Below are positions 45,501 to 64,000 of a DNA stretch of 64,000 nt, one piece after another (the first letter of the stretch is position 1; every line of letters starts with the position of its first letter). The translations under genes were made by a program, and so were the position numbers. The notes under the pieces were generated by a model that saw nothing but the letters and a program-made list of their open reading frames with translations, searched no databases and was not told the DNA's origin. The stretch comes from Apostichopus japonicus. Taxonomy: Eukaryota > Echinodermata > Holothuroidea > Aspidochirotida > Stichopodidae. Location of the stretch: positions 8,199,501 to 8,263,500 of the forward strand of contig NC_092572.1 in NCBI RefSeq assembly GCF_037975245.1. Reading direction: 5' to 3'.

Positions 45501-47546
45501 ATGAAGAAAGCATTTAACTTATAATATATAAACACCAAAATACCTCTTTAGCCCTTTAATGTCGAGAACTTCCAGCAACTATTACCAACTGCTTACGTGG
45601 CATTACTTTCCATTGGCTTCGCATGGATCTCAGATCTTAATATATAAGTTATGTGTTCTGGCTAAACGCAACCAATGCCAGTCGTCCCTTTTCCGTGTGC
45701 GCCCAATATATATATCAAAGGACATTGAAAAGGACTTATTACATAACATAAATCACGAGGGTTCAACAAGCCAGTCACGCAAGGTACTCGTTTAAACATG
45801 AGCAAATAATTATGCAGCTGAATCTTAACAATTTGAGGTATGGTCAAACAAAGTTACCAAATGTTATATAACACACAACAATACGAAAAAACGAAAAAAC
45901 GAAAAAACGCAAAATACATTTCACTACAATATATATATATATAGCGTAAGAATATGATCTCGTATCTGGAGTTGATTCATGCCTCCTCCAGCTGTTCAAA
46001 TATTGTTTAAGATCTCCTTTAGTCTTAGTCTGCTTTACTGTTACATTTCATAAAAGTTGTTTTAGGTAAATTACATTGTAACCTTTTTTTAAATGTCGTG
46101 AAATACGGTACTATTTAGCTTTGTCATTTTCAACCGGTGACTGATTGTATAGGGAAAGAAATTATCCTAGCCAACTATTAATATTAGATTATCTTTGACG
46201 AAAGTTGTTGTAAATTGAGATGCGATACTTAAAGTTTTGAAATCAATGTGAGTGTACTTCTTGTAACGATATATTATATTGGTGATCAAATTAAAATAGT
46301 TACGTTTTAATTTGAAGTTTTATGTTAGTAGAATTGATAACAATATTTAATTTTAAAAGGACACTTATGAAAGATGAATATTGATGTCATTCCTTTTCAC
46401 TTTTCTCTGTTCCTTTGATACCGACTGACTTCTGACTGGAACAGACCAGTCGATGTACTGGATTAGTGATGATAAGGTAACTTGGACTGAAGCAGTGGAT
46501 AGATGCCGCAGTTTATACAATGGTCATCTCGTGCACATTGACAACAAAGAGGAGAGTGATGAAGTAGCGGCCTTTCGAGAGCAAATCTTAGGCGGGTATA
46601 AGTGGATCTGGATAGGCATCCATGACTCGGTAAAAGAAGGTAACAAACAAAAACATTAAAGCAGCCATTGTCTTTGGTGGCTAATGACCCGGATCGTGAT
46701 CAGAAATATGCATAATATAACTGAAACTACCTTCGAATATGATGAAAGTAGTCACAACGCCTTCCTTAATTTATTTTCACTAAACTAGAAGTCACAATCA
46801 ACATCTCTTTACTCAAAAAAAAAAAAAAATACAAAATACAAAACGATCTTATTAGGTACCAGTGTCTATTTAATGTATTAAGTTGTCGATATGTTAATTA
46901 TTTGAATTTAAAATTGATAGGTCCTGCTAATGAATTGTGGTGATATGATGTGTTAAATTGAATAATAAAAATTAACAATTAAATTGGAGGATTAATATCT
47001 AATATGAAAATGATCACTCACATGATGTTAACCCATCTTAGATGAAATACTGGCGGAATGGATTGCTGATTTTAATTGGGTAGCCCTACTAGGTTTAGTC
47101 ATTTAGTATTATTTCAATTAGCTTACTTGCGAACAAATGGAGGGACAATAGGGATAGGTGTGGGTTGGTAAGCTTTCTGAGGGTTAAAAAACAACTGGTT
47201 AACTTGAACATGAATATGAGATAGGTTTAGAAAATATTCAGTTAGCTAAATTAGTTGACAATGCTGGTGATATTTAGTGTATCCACAATTGATATACGTT
47301 ACTTTCCGCTAATACATATAAAAAGCATTGGACAAGTTGGTTTCGTAATTGGTATTGTATTTTTATTTTCAAGGAGAATGGACATATGAGGACGGTAGCA
47401 ACCACACGTATGTCAATTGGCGTAACGGAGAACCAAATGGATACGAAAACGAAAACTGCGCGGTGATGAGCAAGGTTGGTGATTATATCGACGTGAAGTG
47501 TGAATGGAAGTTACATTTTTGTTGTGAATATTACGTTGTTATTTAA
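34675..47546 (+). CDS. Gene C: secreted C-type lectin (unit 1/2)
   Basis: Six exons (34675-34714, 35011-35061, 36423-36575, 43059-43157, 46445-46639, 47374-47546) join to 711 bases, 236 aa plus stop, all phase 1. Order: short signal peptide ([14 protein letters not shown]), a 17-codon linker, a two-cysteine module (about 31-81), one Ser/Thr stalk exon, and a C-type lectin domain with [29 protein letters not shown] and FCCE. Compared with gene B it has a different 5' half but the same stalk and lectin exons. The gene therefore straddles the unit boundary at 42.63 kb. An NQS glycosylation site forms at the stalk/lectin junction. Secretion and glycan binding are inferred from the family. Exon linkage is by phase and order, not by transcript. 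Confidence 0.7.
35011..35061 (+). CDS. Gene C exon 2, short Thr-rich linker
   Basis: 51 bases, phase 1 at both ends. Acceptor TCATATTTAG and donor AAAG^GTGAGT. Encodes [16 protein letters not shown], which probably completes the signal peptide and its cleavage region. The unit 3 copy differs by one residue (Ala to Thr). Confidence 0.68.
35062..36422 (+). other. Gene C intron 2
   Basis: About 1.36 kb, nearly identical to 53243-54682 of unit 3 except for a roughly 77-bp insertion there (54287-54363). No exon seen. Confidence 0.65.
36423..36575 (+). CDS. Gene C exon 3, two-cysteine module
   Basis: 153 bases, phase 1 at both ends. Acceptor CCTTATTTTAG and donor CAAG^GTAAGT. 51 residues with ICYSHH, then SC exactly 17 residues after the first cysteine, followed by an Asp-rich HDLEVPP. 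The unit 3 copy differs at a single base (Asp to His), so this module is conserved while the lectin exons diverge. I do not recognise a named domain. Compare gene A exon 2. Confidence 0.68.
37215..37304. repeat. Pure (AT)n tract, about 90 bp
   Basis: About 45 uninterrupted AT units directly before the SINE at 37305. Self-complementary, so prone to forming cruciforms and to slippage. Confidence 0.95.
37305..37465 (+). mobile_element. tRNA-derived SINE, copy 2
   Basis: Begins CCTTACCGTTTTCG. The core has A box TAGCCTATTGGTTAGGGTG and B box GGTTCGAATGACTG, and the 3' part TTCACTGTTCTTGATTTTCC ends in a TA tract. The polymerase III boxes are largely intact. Confidence 0.8.
37650..37743 (+). mobile_element. 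tRNA-derived SINE, truncated copy 3
   Basis: Carries the 5' part (CCTACAGTGGAATTACGACC, CTTCCTTACCGG, A box region) and stops after TCCGCATATAAAG, so the B box and tail are lost. Confidence 0.75.
38163..38520 (+). pseudogene. Penelope-like retroelement, C-terminal remnant
   Basis: A reading frame with [20 protein letters not shown] and NKDLGLLN resembles the end of the GIY-YIG endonuclease part of Penelope-like proteins (family pattern R..E..WI..L.T..P.GLN). It is flanked by noncoding repeat sequence. No upstream reverse transcriptase is attached. Confidence 0.5.
38625..38697. repeat. (TA)n tract with AGTTATATAT units
   Basis: TA microsatellite interrupted by three TATAGT steps. It marks the point where unit 1 lacks about 2 kb that unit 3 retains (two stalk exons). 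Confidence 0.85.
39363..39507. repeat. (TA)n tracts
   Basis: TA microsatellites on both sides of a short AAACAAACG segment, directly before the 150-bp minisatellite. Confidence 0.88.
39530..40190 (+). repeat. About 150-bp minisatellite, 4 units
   Basis: Each unit has TTGATTTCACCCCATCTAGC, then ATGGACCAAACTTTG, AAGGAAG and GGTCGGGAAGG near its end. Marker positions about 39612, 39757, 39911 and 40066. The copy in unit 2 (58545-59070) has only three units. Open frames here are products of the repeat. Confidence 0.9.
41161..41202. mobile_element. hAT-like terminus
   Basis: In reverse complement the sequence ending at 41202 reads CAGTGGCGGATTTAGG followed by a G tract, a typical hAT-like end. 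No partner terminus found. This segment is absent at the equivalent place in unit 2/3 (60050), where a (TA)n tract follows instead. Confidence 0.4.
41500..41600. repeat. (TA)n tract plus duplicated AAACAAAAACACAAAAA
   Basis: Two TA tracts, each followed by AAAACAAAAACACAAAAA, a short tandem duplication. Confidence 0.85.
43059..43157 (+). CDS. Gene C exon 4, Ser/Thr stalk
   Basis: 99 bases, phase 1 at both ends, same splice sites as 23617-23715. It differs from that exon by Thr to Ser and one silent change. Confidence 0.72.
43158..46444 (+). other. Gene C intron 4
   Basis: Shared with the gene B intron up to about 45118. It carries the LINE-free empty site (44114-44175), then a long TA/CA microsatellite (45119-45272) and a 650-bp segment not present in unit 1. 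That segment contains AACGAAAA repeats near 45885-45910. I cannot identify it. Confidence 0.55.
45119..45272. repeat. ATATATATCA microsatellite
   Basis: TA repeats with regularly spaced TCA interruptions. Confidence 0.9.
46445..46639 (+). CDS. Gene C exon 5, C-type lectin domain first half
   Basis: 195 bases, phase 1 at both ends, 65 residues. The framework is identical to gene B ([19 protein letters not shown]). The changed positions are nearly all replacements, with one codon deleted after DRCR. Confidence 0.9.
47374..47546 (+). CDS. Gene C exon 6, C-type lectin domain second half
   Basis: Acceptor TTATTTTCAAG, stop TAA at 47544-47546. Reads [26 protein letters not shown] and [12 protein letters not shown] and the cysteines are kept. 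Relative to gene B three codons after EPN and one before the WKLHF are missing, and all base substitutions change the residue. Confidence 0.9.
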
Positions 47547-48277
47547 TAAAAGACAGGATTGACTAAAGGAAAGGAACGATAACTGCTAAAAGAGTAAAGA
47601 ACATCGTAAGCTTTCGACATTTTCTTGTCGTGCGTTGCTCTTGTTGAACTTTTACGAAGACATAATTCATACTTGTTATACATCGATCGAATACAGACTT
47701 CTCAATAAGTCGTACTTCTACTAATCAAATACCAATGTAATACTTGAAGAAAAAAAAAACTTATTTTTCAACCAGCGAAAGAAATTAACTGATTAATTAA
47801 AAATGTGATAAGAAACTAACAGAGAAAATAAAATAAAAGACGAGTGTACTCTTCTATTGTGGGTTTTATATTTACTTCAACAACATAATCTTTTCTGGCA
47901 AAATGGGAGCGGGTGGATGTCTCTGAATGGAGTTCAAACAGGGAAAAAAATGAATCAAAAATACTACTTGAAGTTACATTTAAAAAAGTTAAAAGGAATT
48001 TTAAATATACGTAAATAACCACGTAGCTAGCTAGCCCCCCCCCCCACCCCTCAAAAAAAGGACTTAAAGGATAATATAAAATAGTTTAAAACAAAGAGGA
48101 CACCATGGTAAGAAAAATGCACTTGTTATCACTGCTTTAGAAACCAAATCAATTTTTCAAAAACAATCAAAAGAGTAAAACTTTTTATTTATTTTATTAT
48201 AATTTTCTTCTATTGTTTACAGTAAAATATAAGCATCAATTGCTGATCACGTTATATCTTAGCAATGGATGGACGTA

Positions 48278-48280
48278 TTG

Positions 48281-48318
<38 letters not shown>

Positions 48319-48341
48319 CTATATATATATATATATATATA
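48278..48341. repeat. (TA)n tract
   Basis: TA microsatellite equivalent to 31360-31432. Confidence 0.9.
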
Positions 48342-48345
48342 AACA

Positions 48346-48751
48346 TAAGGTACGAATTCGATAAGGTAAATAATTTGATGTACTCAAACTTAGGACACTA
48401 ATGTAATAATTTTTTGATGTTATAGGTTTATGAAACGGAATTCGATAAGGTAATTAATTTTGATGAACTCAGACTTAAGACACTTATGTAAGAATGTCTC
48501 GATGTCAATAGTTTATTTAACGGAAATCGAAAATGGAAGTACTTTGATGTATTAAGATTAAAAACATTCATGAAATAATGATTTGATGTTATATGTATAA
48601 GGAACAGAAATCGAAATAGAAAATACTTTAATATACACCGATTAAAAACACTCTTGTAAAAATGATTTGATGTTATATGTTAGTGGAAAGGAATAAGAAA
48701 AGAAAAGTATTGTGATGTACTTGAATTAAAAACACTTATGTAATCATGTTG
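48346..48751. repeat. About 84-bp minisatellite, about 5 units
   Basis: Expanded counterpart of 31437-31668. The two extra units contain AATGATTTGATGTTATATGT. Confidence 0.75.
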
Positions 48752-51303
48752 TTTTTTTCGCACTTCGCGCGTGTTTACCGTCTTGCGACGGTTTTTGTTT
48801 ACATTTCTTAAGATGGTAGCAACACACTATGAAATGGCTGAATAACATATGGTTTGATCCGCATCAAATATCCATGTGTTAAACCATTTACTAATCAGGG
48901 GTACCGAAAGGCAATAATATTGCACCAACTTCAGTATGGTGTAATCCCCGAAAGGTTTGAAAAGATCTTTCTCAGAAGCATTTGCCAACAAATGTGCCCC
49001 TAAAAATTTCTAGTTTGGAAATTGCACAGTACCGGCACTAGGGTGGGCAGGGGAATTACCTCACACACCTGATATTGCCTTTTAAAATGTGTTCTGCAAT
49101 GTAAAATAGCCAAGAATGTTTTTCCTCCCATTTTTGGCTGTCAGGTTACATGAAATTGAAACTTAAAGTCTTTAACTTAAAAAACATATTTTGGCTTACC
49201 CCATAATCCCCTCCCCTTCCACCCGTCTAGAGATCATTACAAACTGGGATTCAATTTGTGGGTTTCGCCCGAACAACGGTTTGCCCCCCTGATTTTTCTT
49301 TTCACCACACATGCCACCCTTCCGATTTGTGGTGCTTACGACGCATGCGCAGTTCCGAAGTGATCCTCGAAAAATGTGACCCCACATTTGTTAAAGCTTT
49401 CTACACTCATGCCCTCGACCCAGGGAAAATTCGAACGCATTTGCAAAAAAATGCTGCTAGGACTGCATTAACCATTTACTAATCTGGAATGGCTCCGTAT
49501 AATTACGTTCTAATAAATATCGAATCTATTTTTTTAGTAGAGTGAACTTTCGAGAATGTAAACTTACATCCGCCATTGATACACAATACTTTGCATTTAT
49601 CATCAAGGAACCTTGCACTTCGCAGACAGTCTCTTGTACTGCGCACCTTATGAAGTTGTTCCATAGCACCGTAGCAATACACTGGCCTAACCATTTCTGC
49701 GGTCTGGCGAAAGCTTCAGTTTGAATCCCATCAGAATGAATCCATTTGTGGTTTGAAGTTGTTAAATAACGTCGTATTACCTCATTTCAATTGGGGACGG
49801 GAATTTCTCCTTCGCCTCTCCTTAGCCTAGTTCGGGGGCTTAAAGAACTTCGTCTTTTCTGGCAAAATGGGAGCGGTGTGGTACATCTGGAAGGAGTTCA
49901 AACAGAAAAAAATATCAAAAAAATACCAAAAGTGGAACTTCAAAATCACCTTACAAATTTATAGAAATATCACAAAGCACCAGTTTAAAACACAGAGGAC
50001 ACCATCGTAAGAAAAACAGGTGCAAAGCACACTATAACATTTCACGGCGCACTAGGTAGGTTCCCTAATTCAAAAGCCTATCTAGTATCCAGACTGTTGT
50101 TTCTTGGGTTCATAATTGATGTGTTTTCAACCGCCAACGGTCAATAACATGTTTTATTGAAGAAAAACATCAGATCTTCCGGTGGTGATATAATGTTAAG
50201 ATTCGACTTTTAATTTACACAATTGAACATTTAAGTGCGTAATATTTGGTCCCACCATGCTACAAGCCCTACGAGCACAAAGTCTGTCTACCCCGTTGCC
50301 CCACTCCAGTCTTTGGTACGCTGAGCAGCAAGCGAGAGGCAGCAGGTTCTGTTTGTACAGTCGGTAATTCCAGGCACGTAGCCAGCACTGTCGGTCTGGG
50401 GAGGGGGAGAGGATGGGCGAAATTAAGATGAACGTTTCTATCATGGTTTACATTTAATTGTGAAATACTGAATAGTATTGAATCGAAGCTATCGATCTAT
50501 TGTACAAACATTATTATATGTTATTTATTGTTCTTGAAGTTCTTTCCTTGGAGCTTCTGCTGTCTGAACTGTTTCTATTAGTATCTATTTGTATCATTTT
50601 TGAAAAGTTCTAATTGAGCACAAATAAATAACGTCAACAAAATCCTTTTCTAGAGCGTCATGTCTGCTTCATCTCAACTGTTTGTGCTCACGATTCCACC
50701 CCGGTGAGTTCAATACAGTCATTGGCAGATCATGTGACGTCATAAGGCTTGGAAGTGTCTACGGGATGCAACTACACATGGTATGTCTGCAACATATTTT
50801 CCGCTTGCATTGTCTTATATCGTAACCTACATAAAAACAGTTGGTTAACGTAGTATTACAGGCTCTTCCAACGCATTCAATCAACAATTTAAAGGTATTC
50901 CATTCTGGTGTTAACTAAGTTTAGTTTTAATGATTTGAAAGAAGGTATACGGCTGGTTTCAAGGAAAAAATAACAACGTAGAGCTTCAATGTTTCGTTAT
51001 ATTATTTTTACAATATTTTTCTTGATTTCTTATTTTTTGGAGGGGGGGTTGAGGGGGTTTGGTGGATTCCCATCGGTTTTACTTGCATTTATATAGATTT
51101 AATTATCGATACAAAAGGAGGGGAAGAAGGTTGCGATTACCTTTGTAGACAGCAGCTTATAGCCTTTATGACGTTATTTCTTTTCTTGTTTTGATGAACC
51201 ACAGTTCTTTAACAAAACGCGCACTATGATTATTTGCCTTTATAAAAAGAAAGACTAGTATGCTACATTACATAGGTTTCATGCTTATTATGAAAGGGAT
51301 TAT

Positions 51304-52399
51304 TGTTACGAGGGCCCATTGTAGCCTAACGCTAGTCACTGCTAGTGAGAAACCTAATGTTATAATGTGGAGAGTAATTGAAATTGCCTACGTGATAAAT
51401 CAGTATTTGAGAAATTAGGTCGGGTTACCGTGTCACAATGTTATAATACACGATTGTTCTAGTATATTCCTCATGATGACGCGCTGGTCTCGGGTTAACG
51501 TCGGTTTACGTGGAATCGCGTGTAAGCTGTAAACATCTTCGTGGATTCTCTGGAATATTCGCGAGCGATGCAAAGGACTTCCAAGAATAGAGAAACCGGG
51601 TCGCGTTGTTACTCAGGTGTATCGAGAGAGATCTAGATGATTCTTGACATGGCGAATCGTATATAAACCCGCCCAGATCGGATAGTTTCTCAGTTTCTGA
51701 ACGAATACAAGCGACGACACTTATTATACCATTCTACTATATATCGTCAGTGCTCAACTACCAGTATTTTCTGAAGGATTGAGATATCGATACCAAGATT
51801 GATTCTACACTTCCATTCAGAAGTTTGAAGAGGACTTTACTGTGATACTACAGTTTTCAGTCGTTATTGCGGAGAAGGTGAAGAATTTCTGTCTCCGTTG
51901 AGGAAGTTCGTTACGCCAGGAGTTAGTGGCTATAAAGCTGATTTTGGACTGACTCTGGTAATATTTAGTCGGCGAGAAGTTCGACTTGTGCTTCACTCTA
52001 TTGTGGCTGGAAGTCCGTCTTCTATTTTGGAGCTTCGCCGGAAAGAAGGTGACTGCTGTTTCTGGGATCGCGAGAAACTTCGTCGAGGACCAGTGAATTT
52101 CGCGGTACAACGGACCGAGAATCGTCGTCATCAAGGTCGTGGCCGCTGAGGGATATCGCCGTTGAAAGAGACCAGCGTGTTTTAAAGTGTATCCTATCTT
52201 GTTAAGTTTGTGAGTAATTTCCTATATATTTGTAATTACCACTTGTTGTTGTTGGTTTGAAATCCATTGTTCAATATAGTTTACGTTCTCATTTAAAATC
52301 TCTAGACTCGTCAATTTGTCTGTGTTCCTTACGGAAACAAACCCAGGCTTGTGTCTCGATGAAATTAATTATCGAGACCTCTCGTATTCCAACGTAACA
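51304..52399 (+). mobile_element. Solo LTR, 1,096 bp, with 4-bp target-site duplication
   Basis: Begins TGTTACG and ends CGTAACA (TG...CA with a 7-bp terminal inverted repeat). It is flanked by TTAT on both sides (51300-51303, 52400-52403). Unit 1 has the uninterrupted site GGGATTATTCATT at about 34207. Inside, GTATATAAACCC at about 51660 looks like a TATA box. No internal retroelement genes, so this is a solo LTR left by recombination. The orientation is guessed from the TATA box. The family (Ty3/Gypsy or BEL) cannot be set without the interior. Confidence 0.85.
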
Positions 52400-52687
52400 T
52401 TATTCATTTGGTTAAGGTGACATAAAACATGCAAATACATAAAATCGTACGGTTAGTAATTGTGAGAGAAAGCTTCTTCTTTTGTATTATTTGAATATTA
52501 GTATTAGGTTGTTATAGCAACTGAAGATATAAATTTTTATATGAATTGGGTACAAAAAAAGGAAATATAATGATTGAAGAAAGTCCACCTTCTTCATAAA
52601 TTCTACAAAGCAAACATCCCTTGTTGTTGACGCCATGACGAACCATGTAATTGCTGCTTAGTCGCTTATACCATTGATATCGGAATA

Positions 52688-52765
52688 CAGGATGGTCGTT
52701 ATAACGACATCAGTTGTAGCAGTGATTTCTACTTTGTTATAAATAATACTTTGATGTTTAATTAA
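52688..52765 (+). pseudogene. Remnant of a lectin-domain terminal exon, unit 2
   Basis: Reads QDGRYNDISCSSDFYFVINN and stops at 52763-52765. It matches the C-type lectin pattern (W/Y)NDxxCxxxxxFVxE and retains the cysteine lost in the unit 1 copy at 34501. It ends about 90 bases before the gene D start codon. Confidence 0.65.
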
Positions 52766-52856
52766 AGACAGAATTGACTAAGAAAGAAAGGAACACTTTC
52801 ATAATAATTACAACAGCGTTATAGCTATTAAAGAAGAATCTGCATCAAATACAAAG

Positions 52857-61755
<8,899 letters not shown>

Positions 61756-64000
61756 GTAAGTGTTTTCGAATTATGGTAGTCAACTATAAATTTCAAATTA
61801 CCGTTGACAGAAATTTTAATAATAATCAACATGATTTAATTTCCAGTATAGATAGTGTCGGACATTTCTTCTACCGGTATCATCATGGTGAACTTACAAT
61901 GTATTGAATTAAAATGTAAACTGAAATCTTGGGAACTTCTTTAATTTCAGTAGAATTAATAACAATATTTAGATCATAGGAAATTATTGAAAGATACATC
62001 TTTATGTAATTCCTTTTCACTTTTCTCTGTCCCTTGATAACTGCTGAGTTATTACTGGCATAGATCAATCGATTATTTATTTCAATTTAGTATTAGTATT
62101 AGAATTTTATATTTATACTTATATTTTTGCGAGGGAGGGGGAGGGTTGGAGTGAGGCGGGGGGGGTCATCCGTTTACATGCGGTTAAATTGATTTAATAT
62201 CAGTCCAACAGGAAGATACGTTAACCTTTATAGATTGCAGCCATATAGAGGACGTAAATTTGTCATTTTTTGTTTCGATGAACCACAGTTCTATATCAAA
62301 AGCGCAATATGATAATTTGCACTTAAATAAAAGACCTATGTTAAATTACATACGTTCCTTACGTTTCTTGAAAATAATTTATCTATTTGCTTAAGGAGTC
62401 GTAAACAGGTGCACATACGTATCATCCTACCGTTGATAATTGTAAAGAAAGCTACTTCTATTATGCTGTGTGAATATTTGTATTGGTGTTGTCATGGCAA
62501 CTGAAGATGCGAATTGTATGCGAGTTTGTTATAAAGGAAGGAAATAGATGATGAAGTTATTATGTCTCCTTCATAAATTTACAAGTCAAAACATCTCTTC
62601 TTGGCAAGCTACTTTTAATGTTTTGTAACATCTGCTTCTTCGGTTACCATTAAAATCAAATTGGGCGATTAAACCAGTTTTTCATACGCACCCGTGCGTA
62701 CTGTTGCTTCAATAAGAAATAATCACGTGTATTCTACTGTGTGTATATTTCATGCGGTGTGATAGGATAAATATCAGCCTTGTTGCAAAGTAGGCTACAT
62801 TCGCATCCTTTTCTATTATACCTCAATCATTACGAACACAGTACATAGGGGAAAACTGTTGCCACGATAAGTGTAATTACAAACCAAGAGACTTTTGTAT
62901 CAGAGAGTGTGGGTTGGGATGGGGACGATGCGGGCGTGTAGTAAGTGTTACATGGTGTCTATAGGATTGATTAATATCATTGTAATATTAGGTTATTAAA
63001 ATAGCTTGGCATCGCTCATGTTACACTAGTGGTTACCTCCTCGTGATGCAACAATACAGACTCATGCAACAACACATTTTGTATTAGCTGTTGATAGTTT
63101 GTTATCGCGGGTATCCGCGGATTGACAGAAACAGGAAAACGGAGCAGAATTTCGCGGTATGTCATATAATGTGTTGGTAGTATATCAATTACACACGAGG
63201 CCTACCAGAAAGGAGTTAAAACAAGTATAAATGTAGCATGCAGATACTGTAATTTTGATATCAATCTCTACAGGCAGACCTGCGGGCAGGCTTAATTAAT
63301 TTGTCGTTCATTTATTGAAGATGAGGATCTTTTTCATTAAACACTGTACTAGTGGAGGGGTCTACTTTTATCAAAACGGGGCAAAAGTTATGCAATTATA
63401 TCAATTTGTTTTGTGGAATTTTATGCAGTTACTGTTCACTGCCGAATCAGCACCAAAAAAAAACACGATTAAGGGGGAAGTGCTTACGCACCCGTCGCAT
63501 CCCCCTTCCCTTCCCACGCACACCCTGCGTACGGGCGTACAAGATCATAGCCTATGTAAATTTTCGCACCACTAATTTTATGTTTATTCAATTATTTAAT
63601 CAGTATGAAAAGTCATCTGAAAAGTAATTAATATTGAAACAAAGAATAACTAAACAGGAAACACGTGTTAGATTTTTTTGGGGAATCTCTACTTCTTCAA
63701 TACACGAAGTGGCATACATTATCTGAACAGGTCAAAAAGCAGTTCGACTGTGGCCCTATCTATTTGCATTAATGCTTTGGAAATTATATGTTTGGCTATT
63801 GCAAGTAGACTATATGTTATAACTGTATGTTTTTCTTATTGTAACAAACCGGGCCAAAACCGGACAAATTAACCTCAAGATACGTGATTTCTTCGATTCG
63901 GAAACAACTGATATTTACGTACATTGTAATATTTATATATCCTTACCGGTTTCGAAGCTCTGGACATGCAATCAGGGTCCATAGCCAAGGCGGTCGGGTG
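61756..64000 (+). other. Gene D intron, cut by the window end
   Basis: Unit sequence without LINE (empty site 62721-62782). No exon seen before the window ends. Confidence 0.6.
63935..64000 (+). mobile_element. tRNA-derived SINE, copy cut by window end
   Basis: Starts TATCCTTACCGGTTTCG, like copy 1 at 29193, and is at the same position within the unit. Confidence 0.75.

Larger units (their letters stand above)
47551..52687. other. Intergenic part of unit 2, downstream of gene C
   Basis: Counterpart of 31061-34500. Differences are an extra 400-bp block at about 47770-48200, more minisatellite units and the solo LTR. No gene recognised. Confidence 0.5.

Noticed and set aside
51898..52149. 83-codon frame beginning MRKFVTPGVS
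   Set aside because: Lies wholly inside the solo LTR, matches no family I know and has an overlapping frame on the other strand.
63315..63627. Frame conserved three times (28613, 44707, 63352) ending [13 protein letters not shown]
   Set aside because: Lies in intron sequence shared by all units; start positions differ between copies, frames shift at an A-run, and no splice sites fit.

Overview
The window looks like nuclear DNA of an animal. It is AT-rich, its genes are split into small exons by long introns, and it is full of (TA)n tracts, LINE, Penelope-like, PIF/Harbinger, hAT-like and tRNA-SINE sequences. The gene content (secreted C-type lectins and a hevein-like cysteine-rich secreted protein) and the repeats suggest a marine invertebrate deuterostome. 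An echinoderm such as a sea cucumber is my best guess, but that is inference. There are no operons, CRISPR arrays or bacterial features. Almost none of the long open frames are genes. The real genes are short exons that I found from splice sites, reading phase and domain motifs.

Layout. (1) 1-6.5 kb: no recognisable gene, but several hAT-like non-autonomous elements, one with a perfect 9-bp target-site duplication. (2) 6.59-11.06 kb, minus strand: a four-exon gene (gene A). Its parts are a signal peptide, a two-cysteine module, a Ser/Thr-rich segment and an eight-cysteine hevein-like domain. The exons join in frame to 220 aa and every intron is phase 1. (3) 14.5-31.06 kb, plus strand: lectin gene B, five exons and 215 aa. 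Its introns hold a 4.8-kb PIF/Harbinger element and a 3.4-kb CR1/L2-like LINE with a 62-bp target-site duplication. (4) 34.7-47.5 kb: lectin gene C, six exons and 236 aa. (5) 52.9 kb to beyond the window end: lectin gene D, first six exons only.

Genes B, C and D come from a head-to-tail array of an 18-19 kb unit (about 22.86-42.63, 42.63-61.23 and 61.23-64 kb). Noncoding parts of the copies are very similar, but the lectin-domain exons of B and C differ by about 21 nonsynonymous and 1 synonymous changes plus in-frame indels clustered around the EPN sugar-binding loop. This looks like diversifying selection on the ligand-binding face of a young lectin family. The number of Ser/Thr-rich stalk exons also varies between copies. 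All exon joins are phase 1, so modules can be gained or lost without breaking the frame. Older layers of duplication are visible as decayed lectin exons just upstream of the signal-peptide exons of C and D.

Gene A and genes C/D appear to share a small module directly after the signal peptide (Cys, 17 residues, Cys, then an Asp-Leu). I do not recognise it as a named domain, and it is the best candidate here for something undescribed.
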